A stretch of DNA of 20,034 nucleotides from JAVVUQ01 sp036653075 (GTDB lineage: Bacteria > Bacillota > Clostridia > Christensenellales > CAG-314), in contig JAVVUQ010000023.1 in the NCBI GenBank assembly GCA_036653075.1, forward strand, positions 1 to 20,034, in the 5' to 3' direction. This document shows, one piece after another, positions 8,111 to 15,444 of the stretch. Numbering within the stretch: the stretch's first letter is position 1; each line of letters starts with the position of its first letter. The notes beneath the pieces were generated by a model that was not told the origin of the DNA, made no database searches, and saw only the letters and a program-made list of their open reading frames with translations. The translations under genes were made by a program, and so were the position numbers.

Positions 8111-8210
8111 NNNNNNNNNNNNNNNNNNNNNNNNNNNNNNNNNNNNNNNNNNNNNNNNNNNNNNNNNNNNNNNNNNNNNNNNNNNNNNNNNNNNNNNNNN
8201 NNNNNNNNNN
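8111..8210. other. Assembly gap (100 N)
   Basis: Exactly 100 N, a conventional placeholder length. Both flanks carry the same 55 bases. The simplest reading is two contig ends overlapping by one assembly k-mer, so the true gap may be zero or negative in length and nothing need be missing. If so, coordinates to the right are shifted by about 155 bases. Confidence 0.95.
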
Positions 8211-8265
8211 TAAAATCAATAATTAAATAAACATATTGTAATAAATAGTTTAAATTGATAAAATA
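8211..8265. repeat. 55-bp copy 2 at right edge of assembly gap
   Basis: Identical to 8056-8110. It carries a fossil-looking copy of the galU 3' end with no gene body before it, as expected if this is an overlap artefact and not a real duplication. Confidence 0.97.
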
Positions 8266-8270
8266 TACTT

Positions 8271-8322
8271 AAAAAAAGGGTTAGTTTTTAAAATAACATA
8301 TGTTATACAAAAAACTAACCCT
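8271..8322. terminator. Two-way terminator between galU and the cyclase gene
   Basis: GGGTTAGTTTTT (8278-8289) pairs exactly with AAAAACTAACCC (8310-8321), with one more A-T pair outside. The loop itself contains a 14-bp perfect palindrome (8293-8306), so the hairpin can extend with an internal bulge. On the minus strand the stem is followed by seven T (complement of 8271-8277), a strong intrinsic terminator for the cyclase gene. On the plus strand a looser T-rich stretch follows and should serve galU. Confidence 0.9.
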
Positions 8323-8345
8323 ATTTATATTTAAAAGGCAATATA

Positions 8346-9779
8346 TTACATAACTTTACCTTTGCCATTTTCTTTAGCTTGGTACATTGCTCTATCCGCT
8401 ATAATAACCAAATCTTTGATATTAGGTTGCAAAGACATTTTAGAAATTCCTATGCTTATGCTAATTGGATGGCCAAAAGGATTTTCTTTTTTTAAAAGGA
8501 AATCGATAAAATCTTCTAATAATTTTTTATTATTCGCATTTTCTTTTAAAATACCAACGAATTCATCACCGCCCCAGCGAGCAAGAATACCGCATTCGTT
8601 GAAAAAATTCTGAGCGGAGGTAGCGACATATTTTAAAATATCGTCGCCATAATTATGTCCATATTTGTCATTAATGTTTTTGAAGTTGTCGATATCAAAA
8701 ATAAAGAAAGTTCCGTTTTTAAATTCTGATTTTTGTTTTATTTTATCGTAATTTGAATAGAAAGCTTCTCTATTTTGTAATCCTGTAAGTTGATCGGTAT
8801 TGGCGGTTTTACGAACGATGTCATTATATATTTTGATAATATAGGAAACGGATAACATAATTATAATTGTAACAATAATAAATATAATCATATTATTTTT
8901 AAATTGCATATCAAATGCAGCTTTAGCTTCGCTGTTATCTTTTTCAATTACTAAGTACCAGTTGAAATCTTTAACATATTGTGTAATAACGCATTTCTCA
9001 AGATTTTCTGTATTTACCCATTGAATTTCGGGAGAAGTTTTATTAGCTATTATATTGTCAATGAACGCTTTGTCTTTAACTGAATCAAAATAGTTTTCTT
9101 TAATTATTCCTGAGATATTTGAACGAACCATTATATTTCCTTTTTCATCAATTAAAGAAGCTTTAAGTTTGTAGTGATTTTCGTGTTCAACCAAAACGCT
9201 TTGAATTTTATTGATTTTAAAACCTACGCCCACCACCCCTAAGAAATTATCATTTTCATCTTCAATTCTGCAATTAACAAATAAAGTAATCAAATTTGAA
9301 TTTGTTTCATCGTAATCTACAACGAGATTATATTGTTCCATACTTTGAACAAAATTATAATACCAAACATCATGGCTATCTTCTGGGCTAACAATTTTAT
9401 TGATACCCTCATTGTAGTAATATATTAATGTTTTATTGGAAACCAAAAACACATTATCGTATTTATTTTCAACCTGATATTTTTTCAAGTATTTAATAAT
9501 ATCTGTTATATCAGTATTTTCTAATTGCTTTTCACTATTTAAAAGCCAATCAACTAAGAAAGCGTCGTTACTCATTGTTTGCGAAACGTGCACAGACTCA
9601 GAAAATGTATTTACTATTTGCGAATGAATATTGAGCGAAGTAAGATTAGAGATATTTTCAATATGTTCGGAACTTATTTTTTTTTGTACATTTTTTGAAC
9701 TAAAAGTTACTACAAAAAAACCAAAAGTTATAACAAGGCAGATTATAATATTTGTAATTAATAAAATATGTTTTTTCAT
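8346..9779 (-). CDS. Membrane diguanylate cyclase with extracellular Cache-like sensor
   Basis: A 477-residue protein predicted to make the second messenger c-di-GMP from two GTP. Order: N-terminal membrane helix (about 5-26); an extracellular domain of about 270 residues with dCache-like features (VWYYNFV, then a FLGVVGVG strand); a second helix (about 297-316); and a GGDEF domain (about 328-477). The active-site GGDEF is intact (403-407), as are DQLTGLQNR and the metal-binding Asp362 of FDIDNFK. The inhibitory RxxD site before GGDEF is replaced by NECG (394-397), so product inhibition by the usual route is unlikely. I choose the ATG at 9779, whose product begins MKKHILL; AAGGAG lies 11 bases upstream. 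A longer in-frame start at 9905 would overlap the promoter candidate. No EAL or HD-GYP gene is nearby. Confidence 0.92.
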   Translation of the reverse strand: MKKHILLITNIIICLVITFGFFVVTFSSKNVQKKISSEHIENISNLTSLNIHSQIVNTFSESVHVSQTMSNDAFLVDWLLNSEKQLENTDITDIIKYLKKYQVENKYDNVFLVSNKTLIYYYNEGINKIVSPEDSHDVWYYNFVQSMEQYNLVVDYDETNSNLITLFVNCRIEDENDNFLGVVGVGFKINKIQSVLVEHENHYKLKASLIDEKGNIMVRSNISGIIKENYFDSVKDKAFIDNIIANKTSPEIQWVNTENLEKCVITQYVKDFNWYLVIEKDNSEAKAAFDMQFKNNMIIFIIVTIIIMLSVSYIIKIYNDIVRKTANTDQLTGLQNREAFYSNYDKIKQKSEFKNGTFFIFDIDNFKNINDKYGHNYGDDILKYVATSAQNFFNECGILARWGGDEFVGILKENANNKKLLEDFIDFLLKKENPFGHPISISIGISKMSLQPNIKDLVIIADRAMYQAKENGKGKVM

Positions 9780-10170
9780 AGGTGAATTTTCTCCTTTTGT
9801 AGTTGCCATAACTATGTCATTATATAAAATATACATTTTGTCAGCTTGAATTTTGAATAATTGATATTCAATAATAGAATAAATCATATAATTAATACAA
9901 TACATTAAGTCAACGAAAATATATGTATTATATTGTTGTACAATTTACAATACGAATATAATTATTGTAAAATAATGTAATTATTATAAAATAATAATTA
10001 ATAAATCTTATAATTTAAAAATATATTTTAATAATTTACAATTACTTATACAATGACTATACAATTATGTTAACATATTAATTAAACGGTGTCAATTGAT
10101 TTGCATAAATAATGATTTGCAATAAAGAAATCAAAGGTATTGCTGATATAAAAAGTGTAACAAGCGCAAG
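9780..10170. other. A/T-rich intergenic region upstream of the cyclase
   Basis: Beyond the cyclase promoter candidate and the rpmE terminator at its right end, I see nothing gene-like. The stretch at about 9920-10075 is low-complexity A/T DNA. Confidence 0.6.
9885..9913 (-). promoter_or_regulatory. Promoter candidate for the diguanylate cyclase gene
   Basis: On the minus strand TTGACT (complement of 9908-9913) and TATATG (complement of 9885-9890) are separated by exactly 17 bases. It would give a leader of about 100 bases before the ATG at 9779. Confidence 0.45.
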
Positions 10171-10197
10171 AAAAAACGGAATACAAAAAGTATTCCG
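10171..10197 (-). terminator. Intrinsic terminator of rpmE
   Basis: CGGAATAC (10177-10184) and GTATTCCG (10190-10197) form a perfect 8-bp stem with a 5-base loop. On the minus strand six T follow directly (complement of 10171-10176). It lies about 29 bases after the rpmE stop. Confidence 0.92.
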
Positions 10198-10225
10198 CTG
10201 AAGTGATAAGTTGAAGTGATATATA

Positions 10226-10429
10226 TTAAATTCCGTATCTCTTTTTGAACTTATCAACACGTCCGCCAGCATCGACCAATTTTTGTTTGCCCGTAAAGAA
10301 TGGGTGGCAGTTGTTGCAAATATCAACGTGAATTATATCGCCTTTTTTAGTGCTTCCAGTTTTAAATGAAGCTCCGCATGCGCATACAACAGTCACTTCG
10401 TGGTATTGTGGATGTATGTTTTCTTTCAT
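10226..10429 (-). CDS. rpmE: 50S ribosomal protein L31, zinc-binding type
   Basis: A 67-residue ribosomal protein of the large subunit at the central protuberance. It begins MKENIHP and ends GRVDKFKKRYG, both typical of L31. Cys16, Cys18, Cys38 and Cys41 make the zinc-binding (C+) form, not the zinc-free paralogue made during zinc shortage. I choose the ATG at 10429. GAGG lies 8 bases upstream of it but only 2 bases upstream of the in-frame ATG at 10435. It is a single-gene transcript with its own promoter and terminator. A 14-bp palindrome lies in its leader. Confidence 0.96.
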   Translation of the reverse strand: MKENIHPQYHEVTVVCACGASFKTGSTKKGDIIHVDICNNCHPFFTGKQKLVDAGGRVDKFKKRYGI

Positions 10430-10452
10430 AGCCATTACCTCGTACTATATTA

Positions 10453-10466
10453 ACTGCATATGCAGT
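10453..10466. promoter_or_regulatory. 14-bp perfect palindrome in the rpmE leader
   Basis: ACTGCATATGCAGT is a perfect palindrome just downstream of the predicted rpmE transcription start and upstream of its ribosome binding site. A repressor bound here would block transcription. Alternatively it could be a recognition site for feedback control. It does not resemble the Bacillus Zur box as I know it. Confidence 0.5.
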
Positions 10467-10475
10467 CACCGATAT

Positions 10476-10504
10476 AGTATAACTACTTAGAAAATATATG
10501 TCAA
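10476..10504 (-). promoter_or_regulatory. Sigma-A promoter of rpmE
   Basis: On the minus strand TTGACA (complement of 10499-10504) is followed after exactly 17 bases by TATACT (complement of 10476-10481). The -35 is consensus and the -10 has one mismatch. The start would be near 10469, giving a leader of about 40 bases. Confidence 0.9.
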
Positions 10505-10681
10505 GTGTTTAACAATAAATTAATTTAAATTAATTATTTAATATAGAAATAGAATAAATATTGTTAAAAAAACAGATATATCTATTAGAAATTTGATATA
10601 AAAACTGATGAATTTAATGTAACCAATGAAAATATATAGCAAAAATACGACATAGCGCAATTAAGCATAGCGACTTTAAAG

Positions 10682-11491
10682 TTATCTATGGCGTCGAGCA
10701 ATAAGTTCGATAAGAGCAACCAAGCCATACATACCGCCGGCTAAGATGCAAAGGGCAATAGTGCAAGTCATAACTAAGTCTAATTTAAATACCTGACCGC
10801 CGTAGACAATCAAGTAGCCTAAGCCCGCTTTAGAAACCAAATATTCTCCCATAATAGTGCCGACCCAAGACATACCGACGTTAATTTTAAGTGTATTGAG
10901 TAAGGAAACGGTATTAGAAGGGAAAACTAATTTAGTGAATATTTGGTATTTTTTAGCTCGCATAGTGCGCATAAGGAGTAGTTTATCTTTATCGGTTTCG
11001 CAAAAAGCGGTAAGCATATTTAATGCGGTAATAATAAATGAGATTAGAATTGCCATTGTGATAATGCTTGCAGCGCCAGTGCCAACCCAAACGATAATGA
11101 TAGGGCCGAGGGCGATTTTCGGTAAGCTATTAATAACGACCAAATAAGGTTCAAAAATACTTTTTAATAGAGGCGACCACCATAAAATTGTTGCAATTAT
11201 CATACCGATAATAGAACCTAAGGCAAAACCCAAGATGGTTTCATAAGTTGATTGCCAAACGTGTTTCATAAGAGTGCCATTAGAGTATAGTTGTACGAAA
11301 GTTTTAAATATTCTGGAAGGGGAGCTAAAAATAAAAGGATCAATCCATTGTAATTTAGCTGCAATTTCCCAGAAAATAGTAAAAAATACTAAAACGCCTA
11401 TAATAGATAGGATAATAATGCTGCTATGTAACCTCAATTTCGACAAATATTTTAGATGCGCTTTTGAATAAGCTATTTTGTTTTTTAGCAT
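10682..11491 (-). CDS. ABC transporter permease, NitT/TauT (SsuC-like) family
   Basis: A 269-residue integral membrane permease, homologous to the SsuC/TauC/ThiX permeases that import sulfonates, nitrate or thiamine precursors. It has about six hydrophobic segments; the EAA-type loop that contacts the ATPase is at about 165-191, ending IFTKLVFP. Its usual conserved Gly is replaced (RTMRAKK). The motifs SWVGTIMGEYL and AGLGYLIVYGGQVF are characteristic of this family. The start is the ATG at 11491, with GGAGG 6 bases upstream. A longer start at 11536 has no such site. It is the second gene of an operon with the ATPase upstream, 108 bases away. No substrate-binding protein gene is in the window, so the substrate is unknown. 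I find no clear terminator after it. Confidence 0.93.
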   Translation of the reverse strand: MLKNKIAYSKAHLKYLSKLRLHSSIIILSIIGVLVFFTIFWEIAAKLQWIDPFIFSSPSRIFKTFVQLYSNGTLMKHVWQSTYETILGFALGSIIGMIIATILWWSPLLKSIFEPYLVVINSLPKIALGPIIIVWVGTGAASIITMAILISFIITALNMLTAFCETDKDKLLLMRTMRAKKYQIFTKLVFPSNTVSLLNTLKINVGMSWVGTIMGEYLVSKAGLGYLIVYGGQVFKLDLVMTCTIALCILAGGMYGLVALIELIARRHR

Positions 11492-11599
11492 TATCGCCTC
11501 CGTAATTAATAGTAAAAAATTGCGTATTGACAGCAATTTAACGCATTAATATATAATATATGGATAAATTATATAATATTAGATAAAAAGGAAGAAATA

Positions 11600-12337
11600 T
11601 TATTTATTAATTTCTTGCCAAATAGTTTCAAATTGCAACGCAAAGCTTTTATCTTCTCGTCTTTTTAGAGGTGAAGCGACGTGAGAAAGGTGTGTTTCGT
11701 GTATTAATTTAACTTTAGCGGGGCGTTTAGATAATATAACGATTTTGTCTGCCATAGAAATAGCTTCGCTAATATCGTGAGTTACCAACAAAACGGTTTT
11801 ATTTTCTTTTTTTATAATGCTATAAACGTCGTCGCAAACTTCCATTCTTGTTTGGAAATCCAAAGAAGAAAAAGGTTCGTCTAATAAAAGTAAGTCTGGT
11901 TTAAGCGCAAGTGTTCGAATTAACGCAGCTCGTTGACGCATACCTCCTGAAAGCTGTGAAGGGTGACTATATTTAAATTGGCTTAGTCCGTATTTTTCTA
12001 TGAGAGAATCTACGTGTTCGAGGTTTTCTTTAGTAAGTTTCTTTTGTATTTCAAGTCCCAACAAAATATTTTTATAGATGCTGCGCCATTCAAATAGGTG
12101 ATCTCGTTGGAGCATATATCCTAAATCGCACCCAGATAATTCAATTGTTCCGAAAGTAGGCGTCAAAATTCCTGAAATAAGGGATAACAATGTAGTTTTT
12201 CCACATCCTGACGGACCTACGACAGCTACGAAATCCCCTCTCGTTATTGAAAACGATACATTTTCGAGCGCCTGAGTTTCGTCCTTTTTTGTATAATAGG
12301 TAAGCCCTACATTTTTAAGTTTCAAAATCTCAGACAC
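11600..12337 (-). CDS. ABC transporter ATP-binding protein, NitT/TauT (SsuB-like) family
   Basis: A 245-residue ATPase that powers import through the downstream permease. Walker A GPSGCGKT (41-48), Q-loop Gln77, signature LSGGMRQR (129-136), Walker B LLLLDEP (149-155) and the H-loop His187 are all intact. Size and sequence fit the SsuB/TauB/ThiZ group. The start codon is GTG at 12337, with GGAGG 8-9 bases upstream. It is the first gene of a two-gene minus-strand operon with a strong promoter. The missing binding protein may be encoded elsewhere, or this may be an incomplete copy of the system. The substrate cannot be inferred. Confidence 0.95.
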   Translation of the reverse strand: MSEILKLKNVGLTYYTKKDETQALENVSFSITRGDFVAVVGPSGCGKTTLLSLISGILTPTFGTIELSGCDLGYMLQRDHLFEWRSIYKNILLGLEIQKKLTKENLEHVDSLIEKYGLSQFKYSHPSQLSGGMRQRAALIRTLALKPDLLLLDEPFSSLDFQTRMEVCDDVYSIIKKENKTVLLVTHDISEAISMADKIVILSKRPAKVKLIHETHLSHVASPLKRREDKSFALQFETIWQEINK

Positions 12338-12372
12338 TATTTTTCCCTCCCATATGCAGCTATAATTGCAGC

Positions 12373-12401
12373 AATATATACCCGATTTTTGTAGCTGTCA
12401 A
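12373..12401 (-). promoter_or_regulatory. Sigma-A promoter of the ABC transporter operon
   Basis: On the minus strand TTGACA (complement of 12396-12401) and TATATT (complement of 12373-12378) are separated by exactly 17 bases. It would start transcription near 12366, about 29 bases before the GTG. A GCAGC direct repeat (about 12357-12373) lies at and after the start, a possible regulator site. Confidence 0.82.
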
Positions 12402-12535
12402 AATCATTAAATTAAGCTAATGAATTGTAAAATGTTCAATAATAAATATAAATTGGTATTGAAATAAGAATTTACTATTTCTTTGCTCTTTCCTTATATA
12501 TCATATAATGTAAAATCAAAAAGTTATGTGAATGA

Positions 12536-12566
12536 TGAATTTAAAATTTAGCAAAAACTCATACTA
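12536..12566 (+). promoter_or_regulatory. Sigma-G-type promoter of gerA
   Basis: TGAATT (12536-12541) and CATACTA (12560-12566) are separated by 18 bases. This matches the Bacillus sigma-G consensus TGAATA-17/18-CATACTA with one mismatch in the -35. Forespore-specific transcription is what is expected for a germinant receptor. The -10 ends only 5 bases before the gerA ATG. Confidence 0.75.
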
Positions 12567-12571
12567 TAATT

Positions 12572-14017
12572 ATGAATAACAAAACACGTATTTATGAGAT
12601 ATTTAAAAGCGATCCCGATTTAAGAATAAGGGAATTATCTGCCTTTACGCACGAAATAACCATTATACATTTAGATGGATTGGCTAATTTTGCTCGTTTA
12701 TCAGATTTTGTAACTCGTTCGATTATAGATTCGGAAGGATTTTTTGATTTAAAAGATTTAGAATCTAAAAGTATGGCGATTATCAATTTGAATATAGAAA
12801 CGTCATTTTCAGAAATGGTAACGAAACTGCTCGCAGGATTTTCGTTATTGTTTATGGATAGCTGTTTAGACGCATTAGTTTTAGATACGCAAGTATTTGA
12901 TGGTAGAAGCATTATCGAACCGCCAACGTCGCACGTAACGAAAGGGCCAAGAGAAGGATTTGTGGAAAATATGCGTACTAATATTAATTTAATGCGTAAA
13001 AGATTAAAATCAGAATCTTTTAAACAAATTATATTGACAGCGGGAAAGTATACTTGCACGGCGATATCAGTTTGTTATTTAGAGGGAGTTATCGACCAAA
13101 AAGTAGTAGACGAAATAGTTACAAAAATCAAAAATATAAATATTGATGGAATAATAGATAGCAGTTATGTAGCAAAATTTATAGATACTTGTCGTTCGAC
13201 GTTATTTAAGACGGTAGGAAATACAGAAAAGCCCGATATAGCGACAGCAAAAATGTTAGAGGGACGAGCGATAATATTTGTAGATGGAAGTCCTATTGCA
13301 TTGACGCTACCGTATATGTTTATTGAAGATATACAAACGGCAGAAGATTATTATATGTCGCCATATACCGCAACAAACGCAAGATATATACGATTATTGT
13401 CAGTTTTAGGCTCAATATTTATACCAGGATTATACGTTTCGCTGCAATTGCACAATTATCAAATAATTCCGCTTAAGTTTTTATTGACAATAATGAATTC
13501 TACTCAAGCAATTCCGCTATCACCTCTTTCCGAAATGATAGTAGTACTCATTTTATTTGACGTATTACGAGAAGCTAACTTTAGAATGCCTCAATTTGCG
13601 GGATTAGCGCTCAGTGTAGTAGGAGGTATAGTTTTAGGAGATGCAGCGGTGCGAGCAGGTATATTAGGCGCTCCCGCTGTTATGATAGGAGCGCTTTCGG
13701 GAATAGGACTGTACACAATGCCAGATAATACTATGCTTTTTACGCTTTTACGTCTTTTTGTAACTATAATTGGCGGCGTAATAGGAATATATGGAATTAT
13801 GATTTCATCTTTAATTGTATTAACATATTTAGCTTCGCTTTCTAACTATGGTACGCCTTACCTCGCTCCGTTTGCTCCTAATATTCCAACGGATAAAAAA
13901 GACGCAATAATAAAAGCTCCATTTTTTAAAGGTATAAAACGTCCAAAAAGCCTAAACAGCAAAAATTATACACGGTTAGATATGGATAAACCGCCAAAAA
14001 ACAAAAATAACAAATAG
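12572..14017 (+). CDS. gerA: Spore germination protein, GerA family (receptor A subunit)
   Basis: A 481-residue germinant-receptor A subunit of the spore inner membrane, which with B and C subunits senses nutrients. A soluble N-terminal part (about 1-260) carries the family motif GPREGFVE (125-132), NTEKPD (217-222) and GRAIIFVDGSP (231-241). The membrane part (about 275-425) includes REANFRMP (333-340). The length equals the usual 480 residues or so. The start at 12572 is the only possible one: an in-frame stop lies at 12542-12544 and the next in-frame Met is residue 68. There is no Shine-Dalgarno, and a sigma-G-like -10 abuts the ATG, suggesting a leaderless mRNA. SpoVAF is a close relative, but no spoVA genes are present and a gerB gene follows, so a receptor subunit is preferred. 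Confidence 0.95.
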   Translation: MNNKTRIYEIFKSDPDLRIRELSAFTHEITIIHLDGLANFARLSDFVTRSIIDSEGFFDLKDLESKSMAIINLNIETSFSEMVTKLLAGFSLLFMDSCLDALVLDTQVFDGRSIIEPPTSHVTKGPREGFVENMRTNINLMRKRLKSESFKQIILTAGKYTCTAISVCYLEGVIDQKVVDEIVTKIKNINIDGIIDSSYVAKFIDTCRSTLFKTVGNTEKPDIATAKMLEGRAIIFVDGSPIALTLPYMFIEDIQTAEDYYMSPYTATNARYIRLLSVLGSIFIPGLYVSLQLHNYQIIPLKFLLTIMNSTQAIPLSPLSEMIVVLILFDVLREANFRMPQFAGLALSVVGGIVLGDAAVRAGILGAPAVMIGALSGIGLYTMPDNTMLFTLLRLFVTIIGGVIGIYGIMISSLIVLTYLASLSNYGTPYLAPFAPNIPTDKKDAIIKAPFFKGIKRPKSLNSKNYTRLDMDKPPKNKNNK

Positions 14018-14140
14018 AAATATAAAATAAAATTATAAAATAGAAATATAAAATAAAAATATAAAATAAAATTATAAAATAGAAATAAAAATAGAAATAT
14101 AAAACAAAAACACAAATAGAAATGTAAATAGAAATATTAA
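14014..14140. repeat. 13/12-bp minisatellite fused to the gerA stop codon
   Basis: Ten tandem units of 13 or 12 bases. Units at 14014, 14040, 14079, 14091, 14116 and 14128 start with ATAGAAAT; the others start with ATAAAA or ACAAAA. The gerA stop codon TAG (14015-14017) is inside the first unit. The array fills about half of the 230-base gap to gerB. Confidence 0.85.
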
Positions 14141-14247
14141 GATTATTTATAGAGATTAGCATAATAGAAATTGTAATATATTGTAAATGAAATATAAAAG
14201 CAAAAAATTTGGTAAAAAATCAAGTTAAATAGCAAGGAAATATATGA

Positions 14248-15390
14248 ATGCAAAAAATAATAAATAAAAACGAAATAAAAATAACGCAAATTGCGATGAT
14301 AATTGTAGTTATAATGGCAGGGAGCAAGTTTTTAAATGTACTTACGTTGATAGCGGCTGAAGCGAAGCAAGACGGGTGGTTGACATTACTATTAATTTAT
14401 GCAGTAGATTATATTGCATTATTTTGTATGTTATACGCCATTAAAATCAATACAAAGGGGTTGTCGTTATACGAAGTTTTAAAATCGACGATAGGTATTG
14501 TAGCGACAAAAATTATATTTGCGATGTTTTTTGCTTATTATATGTTTAGAATAATGGGGTTAATGACGTCGGTATTAAATGTATTTTCTGCAACATTAAC
14601 ATTAAAGACTAATTGGTTAGGCTTTGCAATTCCTATCGCTATTTATATAATAGTTGCTACAAAACTTGGAATCAAAGCAACGGCGAGAATAACTGAATTG
14701 TTAGGAGGAGCTATTATTTTAGCTGCTGTATTGATGATAACTTTATCAATAAAACAAACAGATTTAACCGAATTGAAACCAGTATTAGTAAATGGATTTA
14801 CGCCTGTTTTTAAAGCAATCAACGACCATACTTTTTGGTTTGCGGATAGTTTATTTATTGTATTTATGATAGAAAATGTAAAGGGTAAAAAAAGTTTTTA
14901 TCTTGTTCCGACAGTAGCTTTTATTGTAGGCGTAGTTATGACAATTGGACTGTATGCAGTTTTTTATGGTATATTTGGACCAATAACGTGGATGATTGAC
15001 GGCGCAATTGACAAGGTATCGCAATTCAACGTTCAGCTTACATCTAATGGTAGGTTGGATTGGTTAGCCTTAGTATTTTGGTTGCTTTCGGTGTTTATTA
15101 AACTTGCAATAATGAGTTTCTGCGCTTTTAAGAGTTTTGATAGCATTTTTATAAAATCAACAAAATCTCCATCTATTGTAGCTATTACAGTGTACTGCGC
15201 TTTAATTGTGATACTTCCTATATTGTTTCCTATGGAAGCTTGTATTCGCTTTCTATTTAGAAATGGCGCTGGAAAATATGCAGCTCTTATTTTACAATAT
15301 CTTGTTCCTTTTTTATTGCCGTTTCTAACAAAATATGCAACAAAAAAATCAAAAATTTTAATCAAAAAATCATTAGTAGCGTTAGAGTAA
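14248..15390 (+). CDS. gerB: Spore germination permease, GerB family (receptor B subunit)
   Basis: A 380-residue polytopic membrane protein of the endospore germination permease family (APC-like superfamily), the B subunit that is thought to bind germinant. About ten hydrophobic segments run from residue 13 to 365, and a short Lys-rich tail ends the protein. The ATG at 14248 is preceded by AAGGA with 9 bases between; an ATG at 14244 is out of frame and leads to a stop after a few codons. It lies 230 bases after gerA; a weak promoter (TTGTAA 14171-14176, TATAAA 14193-14198) may drive it separately. No gerC lipoprotein gene follows. The 3' end, including the stop, is partly duplicated just downstream. 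Confidence 0.93.
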   Translation: MQKIINKNEIKITQIAMIIVVIMAGSKFLNVLTLIAAEAKQDGWLTLLLIYAVDYIALFCMLYAIKINTKGLSLYEVLKSTIGIVATKIIFAMFFAYYMFRIMGLMTSVLNVFSATLTLKTNWLGFAIPIAIYIIVATKLGIKATARITELLGGAIILAAVLMITLSIKQTDLTELKPVLVNGFTPVFKAINDHTFWFADSLFIVFMIENVKGKKSFYLVPTVAFIVGVVMTIGLYAVFYGIFGPITWMIDGAIDKVSQFNVQLTSNGRLDWLALVFWLLSVFIKLAIMSFCAFKSFDSIFIKSTKSPSIVAITVYCALIVILPILFPMEACIRFLFRNGAGKYAALILQYLVPFLLPFLTKYATKKSKILIKKSLVALE

Positions 15391-15439
15391 TTTAAATTTT
15401 AATTAAAAAATCAATAGTAGCGTTAGAGTAATTTAAATT
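15356..15439. repeat. 41-bp tandem duplication of the gerB 3' end
   Basis: 15356-15398 and 15397-15439 match at 41 of 43 positions, with a period of 41 bases. The first copy encodes the last gerB residues and the stop codon. The second would encode KKSIVALE plus a stop if read in its own frame, against KKSLVALE in the gene. It is a recent local duplication left as a non-coding remnant. Confidence 0.92.
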
Positions 15440-15444
15440 GCAAT

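Noticed and set aside
8211..8265. Genuine duplicated galU 3' end
   Set aside because: The 55-base identity coincides exactly with both edges of the N run, which points to an assembly overlap.
11527..11557. Plus-strand TTGACA-17-TATATA between the ABC genes
   Set aside because: No plus-strand gene starts for a kilobase downstream; it would only run antisense to the ATPase gene. Probably chance in A/T-rich DNA, though an antisense RNA cannot be excluded.
12320..12345. TPP riboswitch suggested by CTGAGAT near the ATPase start
   Set aside because: The motif lies in the coding start, the leader is only about 30 bases, and the other conserved TPP elements are absent.
12592..13059. 155-residue antisense frame inside gerA
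   Set aside because: It lies over the conserved GPREGFVE region of gerA and shows no domain or ribosome binding site.
13926..14162. 78-residue minus-strand frame over the minisatellite after gerA
   Set aside because: Its Phe/Tyr/Ile repeats are simply the translation of the 13-bp array.
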